From Moraxellaceae bacterium AER2_44_116 (lineage in GTDB: Bacteria > Pseudomonadota > Gammaproteobacteria > Pseudomonadales > Moraxellaceae), in the NCBI GenBank assembly GCA_006546595.1, contig VIAD01000036.1:1-5439 (forward strand): a DNA stretch of 5,439 nucleotides. The letters run 5' to 3'. The notes under the pieces were generated by a model. That model made no database searches and was not told the DNA's origin. It saw only the letters and a list, made by a program, of their open reading frames with translations. Every line of letters starts with the position of its first letter. The first letter of the stretch is position 1. Both the position numbers and the translations under genes were made by a program. Shown in pieces: positions 1 to 4,307 of the stretch.

Positions 1-54
1 AATATGGACATTTCAACTTAGCCCAAAAACGGACATTTTAATTTAGCCTTGACA
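1..54. repeat. Tandem 18-bp repeats resembling an IS21-family end (partial)
   Basis: Two direct copies of GGACATTTYAAYTTAGCC lie at 6-23 and 31-48, matching at 16 of 18 positions with a period of 25. They are followed by TTGACA ending at 54. IS21-family elements typically carry several such repeats at each end and finish in a CA dinucleotide, so this may be the last bases of an element whose body lies to the left of the window. No transposase is visible here, so the family assignment is inference from repeat style. Confidence 0.4.
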
Positions 55-109
55 AATAATAATGTAGCAGCTAAGTAGTAATATCCGCCTATATTAGCGA
101 TTCATGATG

Positions 110-142
110 AAAAATTAGACTTCTACTAAAGCAGTAGTCTAA
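110..142 (-). terminator. Rho-independent terminator after msuE
   Basis: On the minus strand an arm at 142-133 pairs with 127-115 (TTAGAC and TACT blocks, with a 3-nt bulge) around a short AAAGC-type loop. It is followed by five T residues (114-110). It begins six bases after the msuE stop codon. The other strand also has an A/T-rich tail, so it may work in both directions. Confidence 0.65.
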
Positions 143-148
143 AAATAT

Positions 149-724
149 CTAAGCCGCATATTTCGCATTCACTAGTCCTTTATGCTCAACCGCATGAAAT
201 AAGCGCGAACGTAATTGTATGGCTTCATCTACCGCTTCGCGTACACGCTCCAGCACTGACTGACTAGTTAATTGGTAATTTGTAAAGTCTGAGGTTTGAC
301 TATAAATGCCCGTAGGAACAGTGTATGCACCTAAGCTACTAAACAGTGGTCGTAAATGACTTTCAATGATGAGGGCGTGATGCGCACTACCACCATTAGC
401 CGCCAGAATAACAACTTTTCGCTCTAGGGCATCTCGTTCAACTAAATCAAATAAATGTTTAAATAAACCTGGGTAAGCGGCACGATAGACAGGAACAGCA
501 ACAACTAAAATATCCGCTGCCTCGATACGTTGTAATAAGGCTTCTTGCTCAAAATTTAACTGCTCACGACTGAGTACACTGCCAAAAGCTGTGGCAACGC
601 TAGCAAAATCAATCAGTGTTCCCTGTTGAGGTGATACATCATTCAACTCATTAATAATCGCTTGTACTAAACCATAAGTACGCGATGGCGAACTCAAGCC
701 TCCAGAAACACCGACGATACTCAT
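149..724 (-). CDS. msuE: NAD(P)H-dependent FMN reductase, MsuE/SsuE family
   Basis: This cytoplasmic flavodoxin-fold enzyme reduces free FMN with NAD(P)H and supplies FMNH2 to two-component monooxygenases that release sulfite from alkanesulfonates or methanesulfonate. The 191-residue product is full length for the family. It shows the phosphate-binding loop SGGLSSPSRT (residues 7-16), the strand and loop VAVPVYRAAYPGLFKHLFD (75-93) typical of MsuE/SsuE flavin reductases, and a GG pair at 111-112 in the second flavin-contacting loop. The ATG at 724 is supported by a GGAG ribosome site (complement of 732-735) seven bases upstream. A sigma-54 promoter lies just upstream and a terminator just downstream, so it looks monocistronic. 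The general pattern fits MsuE better than SsuE, but the two are close relatives. No partner monooxygenase is in the window. Confidence 0.9.
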   Translation of the reverse strand: MSIVGVSGGLSSPSRTYGLVQAIINELNDVSPQQGTLIDFASVATAFGSVLSREQLNFEQEALLQRIEAADILVVAVPVYRAAYPGLFKHLFDLVERDALERKVVILAANGGSAHHALIIESHLRPLFSSLGAYTVPTGIYSQTSDFTNYQLTSQSVLERVREAVDEAIQLRSRLFHAVEHKGLVNAKYAA

Positions 725-763
725 ATCAATACTCCACTCAATTCAATGCTAAAAACACCACAA

Positions 764-779
764 AGCAATATACGTGCCA
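764..779 (-). promoter_or_regulatory. Sigma-54 (-24/-12) promoter of msuE
   Basis: The minus strand reads TGGCACGTATATTGCT, an exact match to the TGGCAC-N5-TTGCW consensus with the required 10 bases between GG and GC. Transcription would start near 753, giving a leader of about 30 bases that contains the GGAG ribosome site. Sigma-54 control is known for sulfone and sulfonate genes of the SfnR regulon in Pseudomonas, which agrees with the gene it serves. Confidence 0.8.
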
Positions 780-817
780 GCCAAAATTAAGGCTATTTAA
801 CCTATTTATACGATAAA

Positions 818-837
818 ACTGCTGTTTTTCAGACAGT
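818..837. promoter_or_regulatory. Imperfect inverted repeat, possible enhancer (UAS) 1
   Basis: ACTGCTG (818-824) faces CAGACAGT (830-837), an imperfect dyad with one extra base in the right arm. It lies between the two divergent sigma-54 promoters, only about 40 bases from the msuE -24 element. Together with the dyad at 914-929 it could bind a sigma-54 activator. This is inference; no activator gene is in the window. Confidence 0.35.
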
Positions 838-913
838 AAACATCATCAGTTCTGTTGACTACGCAACATATAAAGTATTCATCATGCGTTAAGAGAAATA
901 TGGTTAAACATAC

Positions 914-929
914 TGCTGATATGACAGCA
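914..929. promoter_or_regulatory. TGCTG-N6-CAGCA dyad, possible enhancer (UAS) 2
   Basis: TGCTG at 914-918 and CAGCA at 925-929 form a 5+6+5 inverted repeat. It shares the CTG/CAG core of the dyad at 818-837. It lies about 135 bases from the msuE -24 element and about 130 bases from the -24 element of the rightward promoter, the usual distance for a bacterial enhancer-binding protein. Between and around the dyads (780-1056) I see no gene. Confidence 0.45.
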
Positions 930-1057
930 AAATCACTGTTTGAATCTCAACAGCCTCTATTAAAACTCTCTATACTCCTATTTTATAAAAGCAAAACACA
1001 AGAATTAAATTTATATATTTCAACAGCTTGAAAATTTTTACTACTAAGTTTTCAGCT

Positions 1058-1073
1058 TGGCACAGATTCTGCA
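1058..1073 (+). promoter_or_regulatory. Sigma-54 (-24/-12) promoter of the rightward gene
   Basis: TGGCACAGATTCTGCA matches the sigma-54 consensus at all key positions: GG at 1059-1060, GC at 1071-1072, ten bases between. Only the first T of the -12 TTGC is C. Transcription would start near 1084 and give a leader of about 45 bases to the small ORF at 1129 and about 119 bases to the gene at 1203. Confidence 0.75.
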
Positions 1074-1128
1074 AAAGTCAGAAAAACGTAATGCGCCCTT
1101 GTTGAAACAACGGCTTGAGGATTTCGAA

Positions 1129-1206
1129 ATGATAAATCGGTTTAAAAGCTCGCTCTATATGACAACGCTTCATCAAAGCCTAAGCGTTAAGGAGTTATTG
1201 GCATGA
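1129..1206 (+). CDS. 25-codon leader ORF overlapping the next start (ATGA)
   Basis: The ORF encodes 25 residues beginning MINRFKSSLY and ending KELLA. A GAGG ribosome site at 1117-1120 stands eight bases before the ATG. Its TGA stop (1204-1206) overlaps the ATG of the next gene (1203-1205) as ATGA, the classic geometry for translational coupling. It lies downstream of the sigma-54 promoter and contains a hairpin just before the second gene's ribosome site. It has no run of a single amino acid, so a classical attenuation peptide is not obvious. Whether it is a regulatory leader peptide, a tiny functional protein or chance is undecided; the good ribosome site and exact overlap favour real translation. 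Confidence 0.45.
   Translation: MINRFKSSLYMTTLHQSLSVKELLA
1164..1188 (+). promoter_or_regulatory. Leader hairpin abutting a ribosome binding site
   Basis: AACGCTT (1164-1170) pairs perfectly with AAGCGTT (1182-1188) around an 11-base loop. The stem ends directly at the AAGGAG ribosome site (1189-1194) of the gene starting at 1203, and lies inside the 25-codon leader ORF. Ribosomes on the leader ORF would melt it, which could tie translation of the second gene to that of the first. Confidence 0.4.
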
Positions 1207-1267
1207 GTACCTTAGCTTATTCTGGCGAATTATTTCCGCCACGTCGTTACCCGACACATCGTTTAAC
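1203..1267 (+). pseudogene. 5' fragment of a gene cut by the IS1-type element
   Basis: The ATG at 1203 has an excellent AAGGAG ribosome site (1189-1194) eight bases upstream and sits under a sigma-54 promoter, so this was a genuine gene start. Only 21 codons remain, beginning MSTLAYSGELFPPRRY, before the inverted repeat of the IS at 1268. The frame runs on into the IS to a stop near 1427, but those residues are not native. I do not recognise the product from 21 residues. Its divergent arrangement with msuE and matching promoter type suggest a role in sulfonate or sulfone metabolism (inference). No continuation is visible on the other side of the IS. Confidence 0.6.
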
Positions 1268-1291
1268 GGTAGTGTACAAATTTAACGTGCT
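1268..1291 (+). repeat. IS terminal inverted repeat, insB-side
   Basis: This 24-base end begins GGTAGTGTAC and matches the reverse complement of 2053-2076 at 23 of 24 positions. The insB stop codon (1282-1284) lies inside it. Confidence 0.9.
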
Positions 1292-1758
1292 AATAATTTT
1301 TTGCGTATCTCGTTGTTGTACTGAAGCAAAAAGACATGCAGCACCGCCTCATGGTTTTCCTGCTTTTTTGAAAAGGATAAGGTTTTTCGAGTCAGTCGGC
1401 CTAAACGATTCCTTGCACTGGCATTGAACCGCTCAACATGATTCGTCAGTCCCGTATGCTTGCCAACAGACTGATGGGTATCTGGGTCAAAGACCTCTGC
1501 ATAGCTTGACCAGTAGTCACTACATGTTGGTAAATCAGCATAGCCTGTGGTTAATCGGCAGCGGAGTTCAGTACAGGTGACACTGTCTCGCGCCCCGCAG
1601 ACAAATGCCACGACCTGACGGGTAGTGCGAGAAAGTGCAATCCAGTTCCAAACCTTGTTGGTTCTATACAAGACATAGCTCCACAACTCATCCAACTCCA
1701 ACGTATCCCCTGTACAGGCAGGCAGAAGAGATTTAGATAGCGGGTTGGTCGCTTTTTT
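1282..1758 (-). CDS. insB: IS1-type transposase catalytic part (InsB frame)
   Basis: This frame encodes the DDE catalytic domain that cuts and joins DNA at the IS ends. Counting from a TTG at 1701, which begins LELDELWSYV, the catalytic residues are D4 (LDELW), D62 (SDYWSSY) and E90 (NHVERFN), followed by the IS1-type stretch ARNRLGRLTRKTLSFSKK. The frame is open from 1758, just inside the A8 run, and the segment ATNPLSKSLLPACTGDTLEL leads into the domain. The protein is therefore most likely made as an InsA-InsB fusion of about 242 residues, close to the 232 of IS1 InsAB'. The frame is +1 (equivalently -2) from insA, unlike the -1 shift of classical IS1. Confidence 0.85.
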   Translation of the reverse strand, partial: KKATNPLSKSLLPACTGDTLELDELWSYVLYRTNKVWNWIALSRTTRQVVAFVCGARDSVTCTELRCRLTTGYADLPTCSDYWSSYAEVFDPDTHQSVGKHTGLTNHVERFNASARNRLGRLTRKTLSFSKKQENHEAVLHVFLLQYNNEIRKKLLAR

Positions 1759-2011
1759 TTATCCATTTCATCAAGGTGTCAGGTGCAACACCAAATAAGC
1801 GTTGCATTCCCCGTAGACTCCCACGCTCAAGATACGTTTTGATGATGTGTTCTTTGCGCTCTTCTGAATATTTGATCTTAGGCTTGAGTACGCTTGATCG
1901 GCCACAATCATTGCACTTGAATTGGGCATTGCCACTTTTGTTATGACCATTTTTTCGGATGTTGACTGAGCCACAACGGGTGCAGGTATGAGTAATTGTT
2001 TCAATAATCAT
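1733..2011 (-). CDS. insA: IS1-type InsA, zinc-finger and HTH protein
   Basis: This 92-residue protein binds the IS ends; in IS1 the unshifted product represses transposition, and the shifted product forms the N-terminus of the transposase. It shows C10-x2-C13 and C33-x2-C36, the zinc-finger of the IS1 InsA family, with the motif NGHNKSGNAQFKCNDC between them. A helix-turn-helix-like segment follows at about residues 55-85 (SLRGMQRLFGVAPDTLMKWI). Its length matches IS1 InsA (91 residues). The ATG at 2011 has no strong ribosome site; weak initiation is usual for IS genes. It passes through the A8 run in its last codons and stops at 1733. Confidence 0.85.
   Translation of the reverse strand: MIIETITHTCTRCGSVNIRKNGHNKSGNAQFKCNDCGRSSVLKPKIKYSEERKEHIIKTYLERGSLRGMQRLFGVAPDTLMKWIKKSDQPAI
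1753..1760 (-). other. A8 slippery run joining insA and insB
   Basis: The minus strand has eight consecutive A residues near the end of insA (ata aaa aaa agc). Loss of one A, or slippage of -2 or +1, links insA to the insB frame. Ribosomal or transcriptional slippage on this run is the expected route to active transposase. Confidence 0.6.
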
Positions 2012-2052
2012 CGTAAAAAATCAAAAGCCTAATGTGGGCTCATTCTACAGAA

Positions 2053-2076
2053 AGCACGTTAAATTTGCACACTACC
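2053..2076 (-). repeat. IS terminal inverted repeat, insA-side
   Basis: Read inwards on the minus strand this end begins GGTAGTGTGC and differs from the opposite end at one base. The insA promoter is expected in or just inside this repeat, as in IS1. Confidence 0.9.
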
Positions 2077-2123
2077 AAAATAAGCCGACGTTGTTTGATT
2101 TGCTGAAGTAAAGACTCAATCAT
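2077..2123 (-). pseudogene. Possible 5' fragment of a gene truncated by the IS
   Basis: An ATG at 2123 opens 15 codons (MIESLLQQIKQRRLI) that run straight into the IS end at 2076. The sequence looks coding-like (amphipathic, basic at the end) but has no clear ribosome site, so it may be chance. If real, it points into the IS from the side opposite to the gene at 1203, so the two fragments cannot be halves of one gene. Confidence 0.3.
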
Positions 2124-2126
2124 TGT

Positions 2127-2176
2127 AAACACATAAGTTTCTTTTTTGGATAGAGAAACATATTAGTTTCTTTTTT
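2127..2176. repeat. Two direct repeats with T-rich tails, period 29
   Basis: AAACACATAAGTTTC followed by six T (2127-2147) recurs as AAACATATTAGTTTC followed by a T run (2156-2176), with 19 of 21 positions equal. The second copy also forms the dyad AGAAAC-N6-GTTTCT (2154-2171). They could be an operator, or a pair of weak terminators on the plus strand. Confidence 0.4.
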
Positions 2177-2183
2177 TTAGATT

Positions 2184-2205
2184 AGCAACGAATGTGTTGC
2201 TTTTT
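2184..2205 (+). terminator. Weak plus-strand terminator
   Basis: AGCAAC (2184-2189) pairs with GTTGCT (2196-2201) around a 6-base loop and is followed by a run of T (total five). A similar but weaker stem with a longer T run precedes it at 2154-2178. No plus-strand gene now ends here, so it may belong to a gene lost next to the IS. Confidence 0.4.
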
Positions 2206-2248
2206 AAAGAGAGTTTATTGAGGCTAGTGATATTGACTATTACACATA

Positions 2249-2285
2249 ATATGGGCTAATTATCCCTTATATGGGATGTAAGCCC
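2249..2285. repeat. Nested inverted repeats (GGGCT/AGCCC outside ATCCC/GGGAT)
   Basis: GGGCT (2253-2257) pairs with AGCCC (2281-2285), and inside it ATCCC (2262-2266) pairs with GGGAT (2273-2277). ATATGGG also occurs twice as a direct repeat (2249-2255 and 2269-2275). No T-tract follows on either strand, so an operator or protein-binding site is as likely as a terminator. It lies just downstream of the small ORF ending at 2310. Confidence 0.4.
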
Positions 2286-2309
2286 AAACCGCCGAAAATT
2301 CCGATGCGT

Positions 2310-2495
2310 TTAAAAATGATCGCACTGGATGCTATCCGATCGATAGTGTTGACCGCCTGAAGCAGTAGTCCACTGCTTGTTGATATAGGTATTTAATGCA
2401 ATGTGACTTGTATATCCAAGCACCTTAGCAATTTCTCGTACTGATAAGCCATAACCCAGTAATTCTGTGATTCGTGACACATGAGAGTTCATCAT
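2310..2495 (-). CDS. Small HTH-like protein, possible relic
   Basis: The ORF encodes 61 residues with a convincing helix-turn-helix-like segment at about residues 9-35 (ITELLGYGLSVREIAKVLGY), of the kind seen at the C-termini of recombinases and in small regulators. The last 20 residues look less protein-like. Two ATGs stand in tandem at 2495 and 2492, without a good ribosome site, 16 bases after the stop of the broken gene upstream, so it could be read by coupling from that gene. It may be an intact small DNA-binding protein or the remnant of a larger one. I do not recognise a specific family. Confidence 0.4.
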   Translation of the reverse strand: MMNSHVSRITELLGYGLSVREIAKVLGYTSHIALNTYINKQWTTASGGQHYRSDSIQCDHF

Positions 2496-2511
2496 TTACG
2501 TTCATAAACTA

Positions 2512-2723
2512 TCAACGGTTAGCATATTGATTTGCACGTTCTAGAATTTTTTGCACAGCAATATCATGCGTCATCTGACCATCAATGATTGCCTGAGCAA
2601 GTGCCGTCCCTAATGGGCTTGGGTGGATATTACAACGGCTAAAATAGCTTGAGATTGTGTATTAGCCCACTGTTTCATGCTTGCTGAAGGATGTTGATAC
2701 GCAGCTTCAATTGTTACAGTCAT
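2512..2723 (-). pseudogene. Frameshifted small protein, antitoxin VbhA-like C-terminus
   Basis: The ATG at 2723 opens MTVTIEAAYQHPSASMKQWA, which ends in a TAG at 2610. The -1 frame continues with a strongly coding-like tail: ISSYFSRCNIHPSPLGT, then ALAQAIIDGQMTHDIAVQKI, ending ERANQYANR at the TGA 2512-2514. A two-base change at the ACAC repeat (2657-2660) would join them into about 69 residues. The pattern PSP...AxxxxxDGxMTxDxAVxxIL resembles VbhA-type antitoxins that restrain Fic toxins; this likeness is by eye and weak. No Fic gene follows downstream. Either a real frameshift has killed the gene or a sequencing error is present. Confidence 0.45.
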
Positions 2724-2750
2724 AGAGAAAAAACCTGAAATATCTTGTTT

Positions 2751-2778
2751 AGTTTAGCCTTTAGCAACGTAGAGTCAA
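2751..2778 (-). promoter_or_regulatory. Putative sigma-70 promoter of the broken small gene
   Basis: On the minus strand TTGACT (2778-2773) and TAAACT (2756-2751) are separated by 16 bases. They match the -35 and -10 consensus at 5/6 and 4/6 positions. The start would fall near 2744, about 20 bases before the ATG at 2723. Confidence 0.35.
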
Positions 2779-2800
2779 ACTTTATGATAGTCAATTAAAC

Positions 2801-2847
2801 TGTTCGTAAATTGAGCGACAAAATGTGTCGTATGAAAGTTGGCGACA
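2801..2847. repeat. Paired CGACA/TGTCG boxes
   Basis: TGTTCG (2801-2806) faces CGACA (2816-2820), and TGTCG (2826-2830) faces CGACA (2843-2847). This gives two inward-facing dyads of about 20 and 22 bases, three bases or so apart. The layout resembles paired recombinase subsites or an operator and lies upstream of the promoter at 2751-2778. In the rest of 2724-3012 I see no gene; minus-strand frames are broken by stops. Confidence 0.35.
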
Positions 2848-3012
2848 TCTCTAACGCCCATAAAAATATGCTAACTTGTTGGTTGATTAACTTTAATGAC
2901 AACACAAAAACCTTAGCTGGCTCAGTGCTCTCTCAATCTAACAAAGAGCGTTGAAATCAACTTTTAGATAGGGCTTTATCGTTGATCAAAAGGTTGTTTT
3001 TAGCAGGTTTAT

Positions 3013-3051
3013 GATGAAATAGCCTACCTTTGAAGTATGAGCTATTTCATC
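3013..3051. repeat. Perfect 11-bp inverted repeat, 17-base loop
   Basis: GATGAAATAGC (3013-3023) is exactly repeated in reverse complement at 3041-3051. It begins 14 bases after the stop of the small ORF ending at 3066, where a terminator would sit, but neither strand has a T-tract. It may be a factor-assisted terminator, an RNA-stabilising stem or a binding site. Confidence 0.5.
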
Positions 3052-3065
3052 GAACTGAATGTAGA

Positions 3066-3254
3066 TCACTTTGGCTGGTGATCTTTTATCCATTTCTCAA
3101 ATTCGGTAAAGTTTAAGTCTTTTGGTAATAGGTGTGACGGAGCTTCGACAGCCGCCCTCATTCTGGACACGTTAAAGTTAAATGAAACATCATTTTTTGT
3201 ATCAGCGTTTTTCGCTCTTACTGGAGTAGTGTTCATACGGGTTAATTTGCCCAA
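3066..3254 (-). CDS. Short hypothetical protein
   Basis: The frame gives 62 residues from a TTG at 3254, or 56 from the ATG at 3236 (MNTTPVRAKNADTKNDVSFN), and ends LPKDLNFTEFEKWIKDHQPK. It is polar, with no membrane segment or recognisable motif; the end looks helical and charged. Neither start has a good ribosome site. The frame is open a few codons further upstream (DIFGALGK) to a TAA, so it could be the tail of a longer, broken protein. The perfect hairpin just after its stop supports it being, or having been, a transcribed gene. Function unknown. Confidence 0.35.
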   Translation of the reverse strand: MGKLTRMNTTPVRAKNADTKNDVSFNFNVSRMRAAVEAPSHLLPKDLNFTEFEKWIKDHQPK

Positions 3255-3670
3255 CGCACCAAAAATGTCATATTAGCCGAAAAATACCGCTTTTGCAGGC
3301 AAAGATAACGAATCATCGCGTGAGAATATATTCATTTTTGTGCTTGTGCGTGACGTTTATTGGCATACAATAAGCTGCTCGCCAACACCTCCCATACCCG
3401 CTGAGCTATCGTGTGTTGGTGGGTTCTTAATTCTAGATGTCCCATCGCCCTAATGTTCAATACTCACAAAACTCGGCACCCATTCCTTAGACTAAGTTGT
3501 GGCAAGTCATTTTTATGGCTGCCCGTGAAATGACAATCGTCATGTGTCGTGTCTTACTCAACATAAATATTTATACACCTCCTATATTTTTGATGATCTT
3601 ACGAAAATATTCTAACTCTTCAATTAAGTAGTAATAGTATTTAAAGGTCAGCTTTTAATGATGCGAAAAT
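3255..3670 (-). other. Gene-poor stretch with coding relics and a strong orphan ribosome site
   Basis: No intact gene is visible. On the minus strand an AGGAGGTG ribosome-site match (complement of 3576-3583) is followed 11 bases later by an ATG at 3564, opening a 25-codon ORF (MLSKTRHMTIVISRAAIKMT...) that stops at 3487. A second minus frame, 3445-3332, encodes MGHLELRTHQHTIAQRVWEV and ends YANKRHAQAQK; it looks coding-like but has no good start. The two may be parts of one decayed gene. Dyads GTCATTT/AAATGAC (3506-3512 and 3528-3534) and ATGAC-AATC-GTCAT overlap the mini-ORF. Confidence 0.35.
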
Positions 3671-4300
3671 TTATTTTGTTTGCGATTGCTCGGACAAATG
3701 CATTGCCCAAACCCGTTTGACTTGGCTTTCACTACAGCCTGCTAATTCTGCAGTGCGTTTTATGGTTTGATGGGCATTACGCAGAGTAATAATCCGTTGA
3801 TGAGTCATATTGTCAGGTTTGCGCCCAGCGTATTTTCCAGCAGCCTTGGCGAGCTTGACACCCTGAGACTGCCGTTCGCGGCGGGTTTCGTAATCGTCAC
3901 GAGCCATTTGTAAGGCTAGCTTTAGCAGTAATTCCTGCATTGACTCTAAGACAATTTTGGCGACACCATCAGCGTCGGCCATGAAATCAGATAAATCAAT
4001 TAAGCCAGGTACAACAAGACGAGCTCCTGTTGCTCGAATGGAGTTCACTAACCGTTCAGCTTCAGCTAACGGTAATCGACTGATACGATCCATCTTTTCG
4101 GCAATCACTACCTCGCCCGACTGTAAGTCAGCGATCATGCGTAGTAGTTCTGGGCGATCGGCCCGTGCACCAGAGGCTTTCTCTCGATAAACACCTGCGA
4201 TGTAATAACCAGCAGCTCGGGCGTTATGTTCTATATAGGCTTGGCGAGCAAGGTCTTGTTCATCTGTACTGACACGGAGATAAATGCGGGCGATTTTCAT
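3671..4300 (-). CDS. Serine recombinase (resolvase/invertase family)
   Basis: This small serine recombinase cuts DNA through a phosphoserine link and would resolve plasmid or transposon dimers, or invert a segment. The 209-residue product starts MKIARIYLRVSTDEQ; the nucleophile is S11 with R9 beside it, and the active-site motif MDRISR gives D71, R72 and R75, matching S10, D67, R68 and R71 of gamma-delta resolvase. The dimerisation/E-helix region lies at about 112-140 and a helix-turn-helix at about 168-200 (IKRTAELAGCSESQVKRVWA). The frame continues upstream to an ATG at 4372, but that start precedes the promoter at 4338-4366, so ATG 4300 is preferred despite a weak ribosome site. Clustered dyads upstream look like its binding sites. 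Base composition looks richer in G+C than the flanks, suggesting separate acquisition. Confidence 0.88.
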   Translation of the reverse strand: MKIARIYLRVSTDEQDLARQAYIEHNARAAGYYIAGVYREKASGARADRPELLRMIADLQSGEVVIAEKMDRISRLPLAEAERLVNSIRATGARLVVPGLIDLSDFMADADGVAKIVLESMQELLLKLALQMARDDYETRRERQSQGVKLAKAAGKYAGRKPDNMTHQRIITLRNAHQTIKRTAELAGCSESQVKRVWAMHLSEQSQTK

Positions 4301-4307
4301 AATCGAG

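Larger units (their letters stand above)
1268..2076 (-). mobile_element. IS1-family insertion sequence, 809 bp, complete
   Basis: The element is bounded by 24-bp terminal inverted repeats (1268-1291 and 2053-2076), each reading GGTAGTGTRCAAATTTAACG inwards for its first 20 bases, with a single mismatch in all. It carries the two-frame insA/insB arrangement of IS1, with insB ending inside the left-hand repeat. Length and layout are close to classical IS1 (768 bp). The eight bases outside the left end (cgtttaac) and right end (aaaataag) differ, so there is no target-site duplication. That suggests recombination or deletion at one side after insertion. I do not assign a named IS. Confidence 0.9.

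Noticed and set aside
1268..1427. Continuation of the plus-strand frame from 1203 into the IS
   Set aside because: After 1267 the codons are antisense to insB and its terminal repeat, so the tail is an insertion artefact.
1551..2004. Other minus-strand frames inside the IS (1551-1766 and 1771-2004)
   Set aside because: They overlap insA and insB in alternative frames, lack the zinc-finger or DDE motifs and read as low-quality shadows.
3388..3426. tRNA-like or attC-like fold (CCAACAC/GTGTTGG)
   Set aside because: No cloverleaf, anticodon arm or acceptor stem can be drawn, and no integron core sites are seen; a short chance dyad in a coding relic is simpler.
3557..3583. XerC/XerD (pdif-like) site
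   Set aside because: CTCAACATAA resembles one XerD arm, but after the 6-base spacer the opposite arm matches poorly, so no site is called.
3957..4190. Plus-strand ORF of 77 codons
   Set aside because: It lies wholly antisense to the recombinase catalytic domain; the minus frame has all the family motifs.
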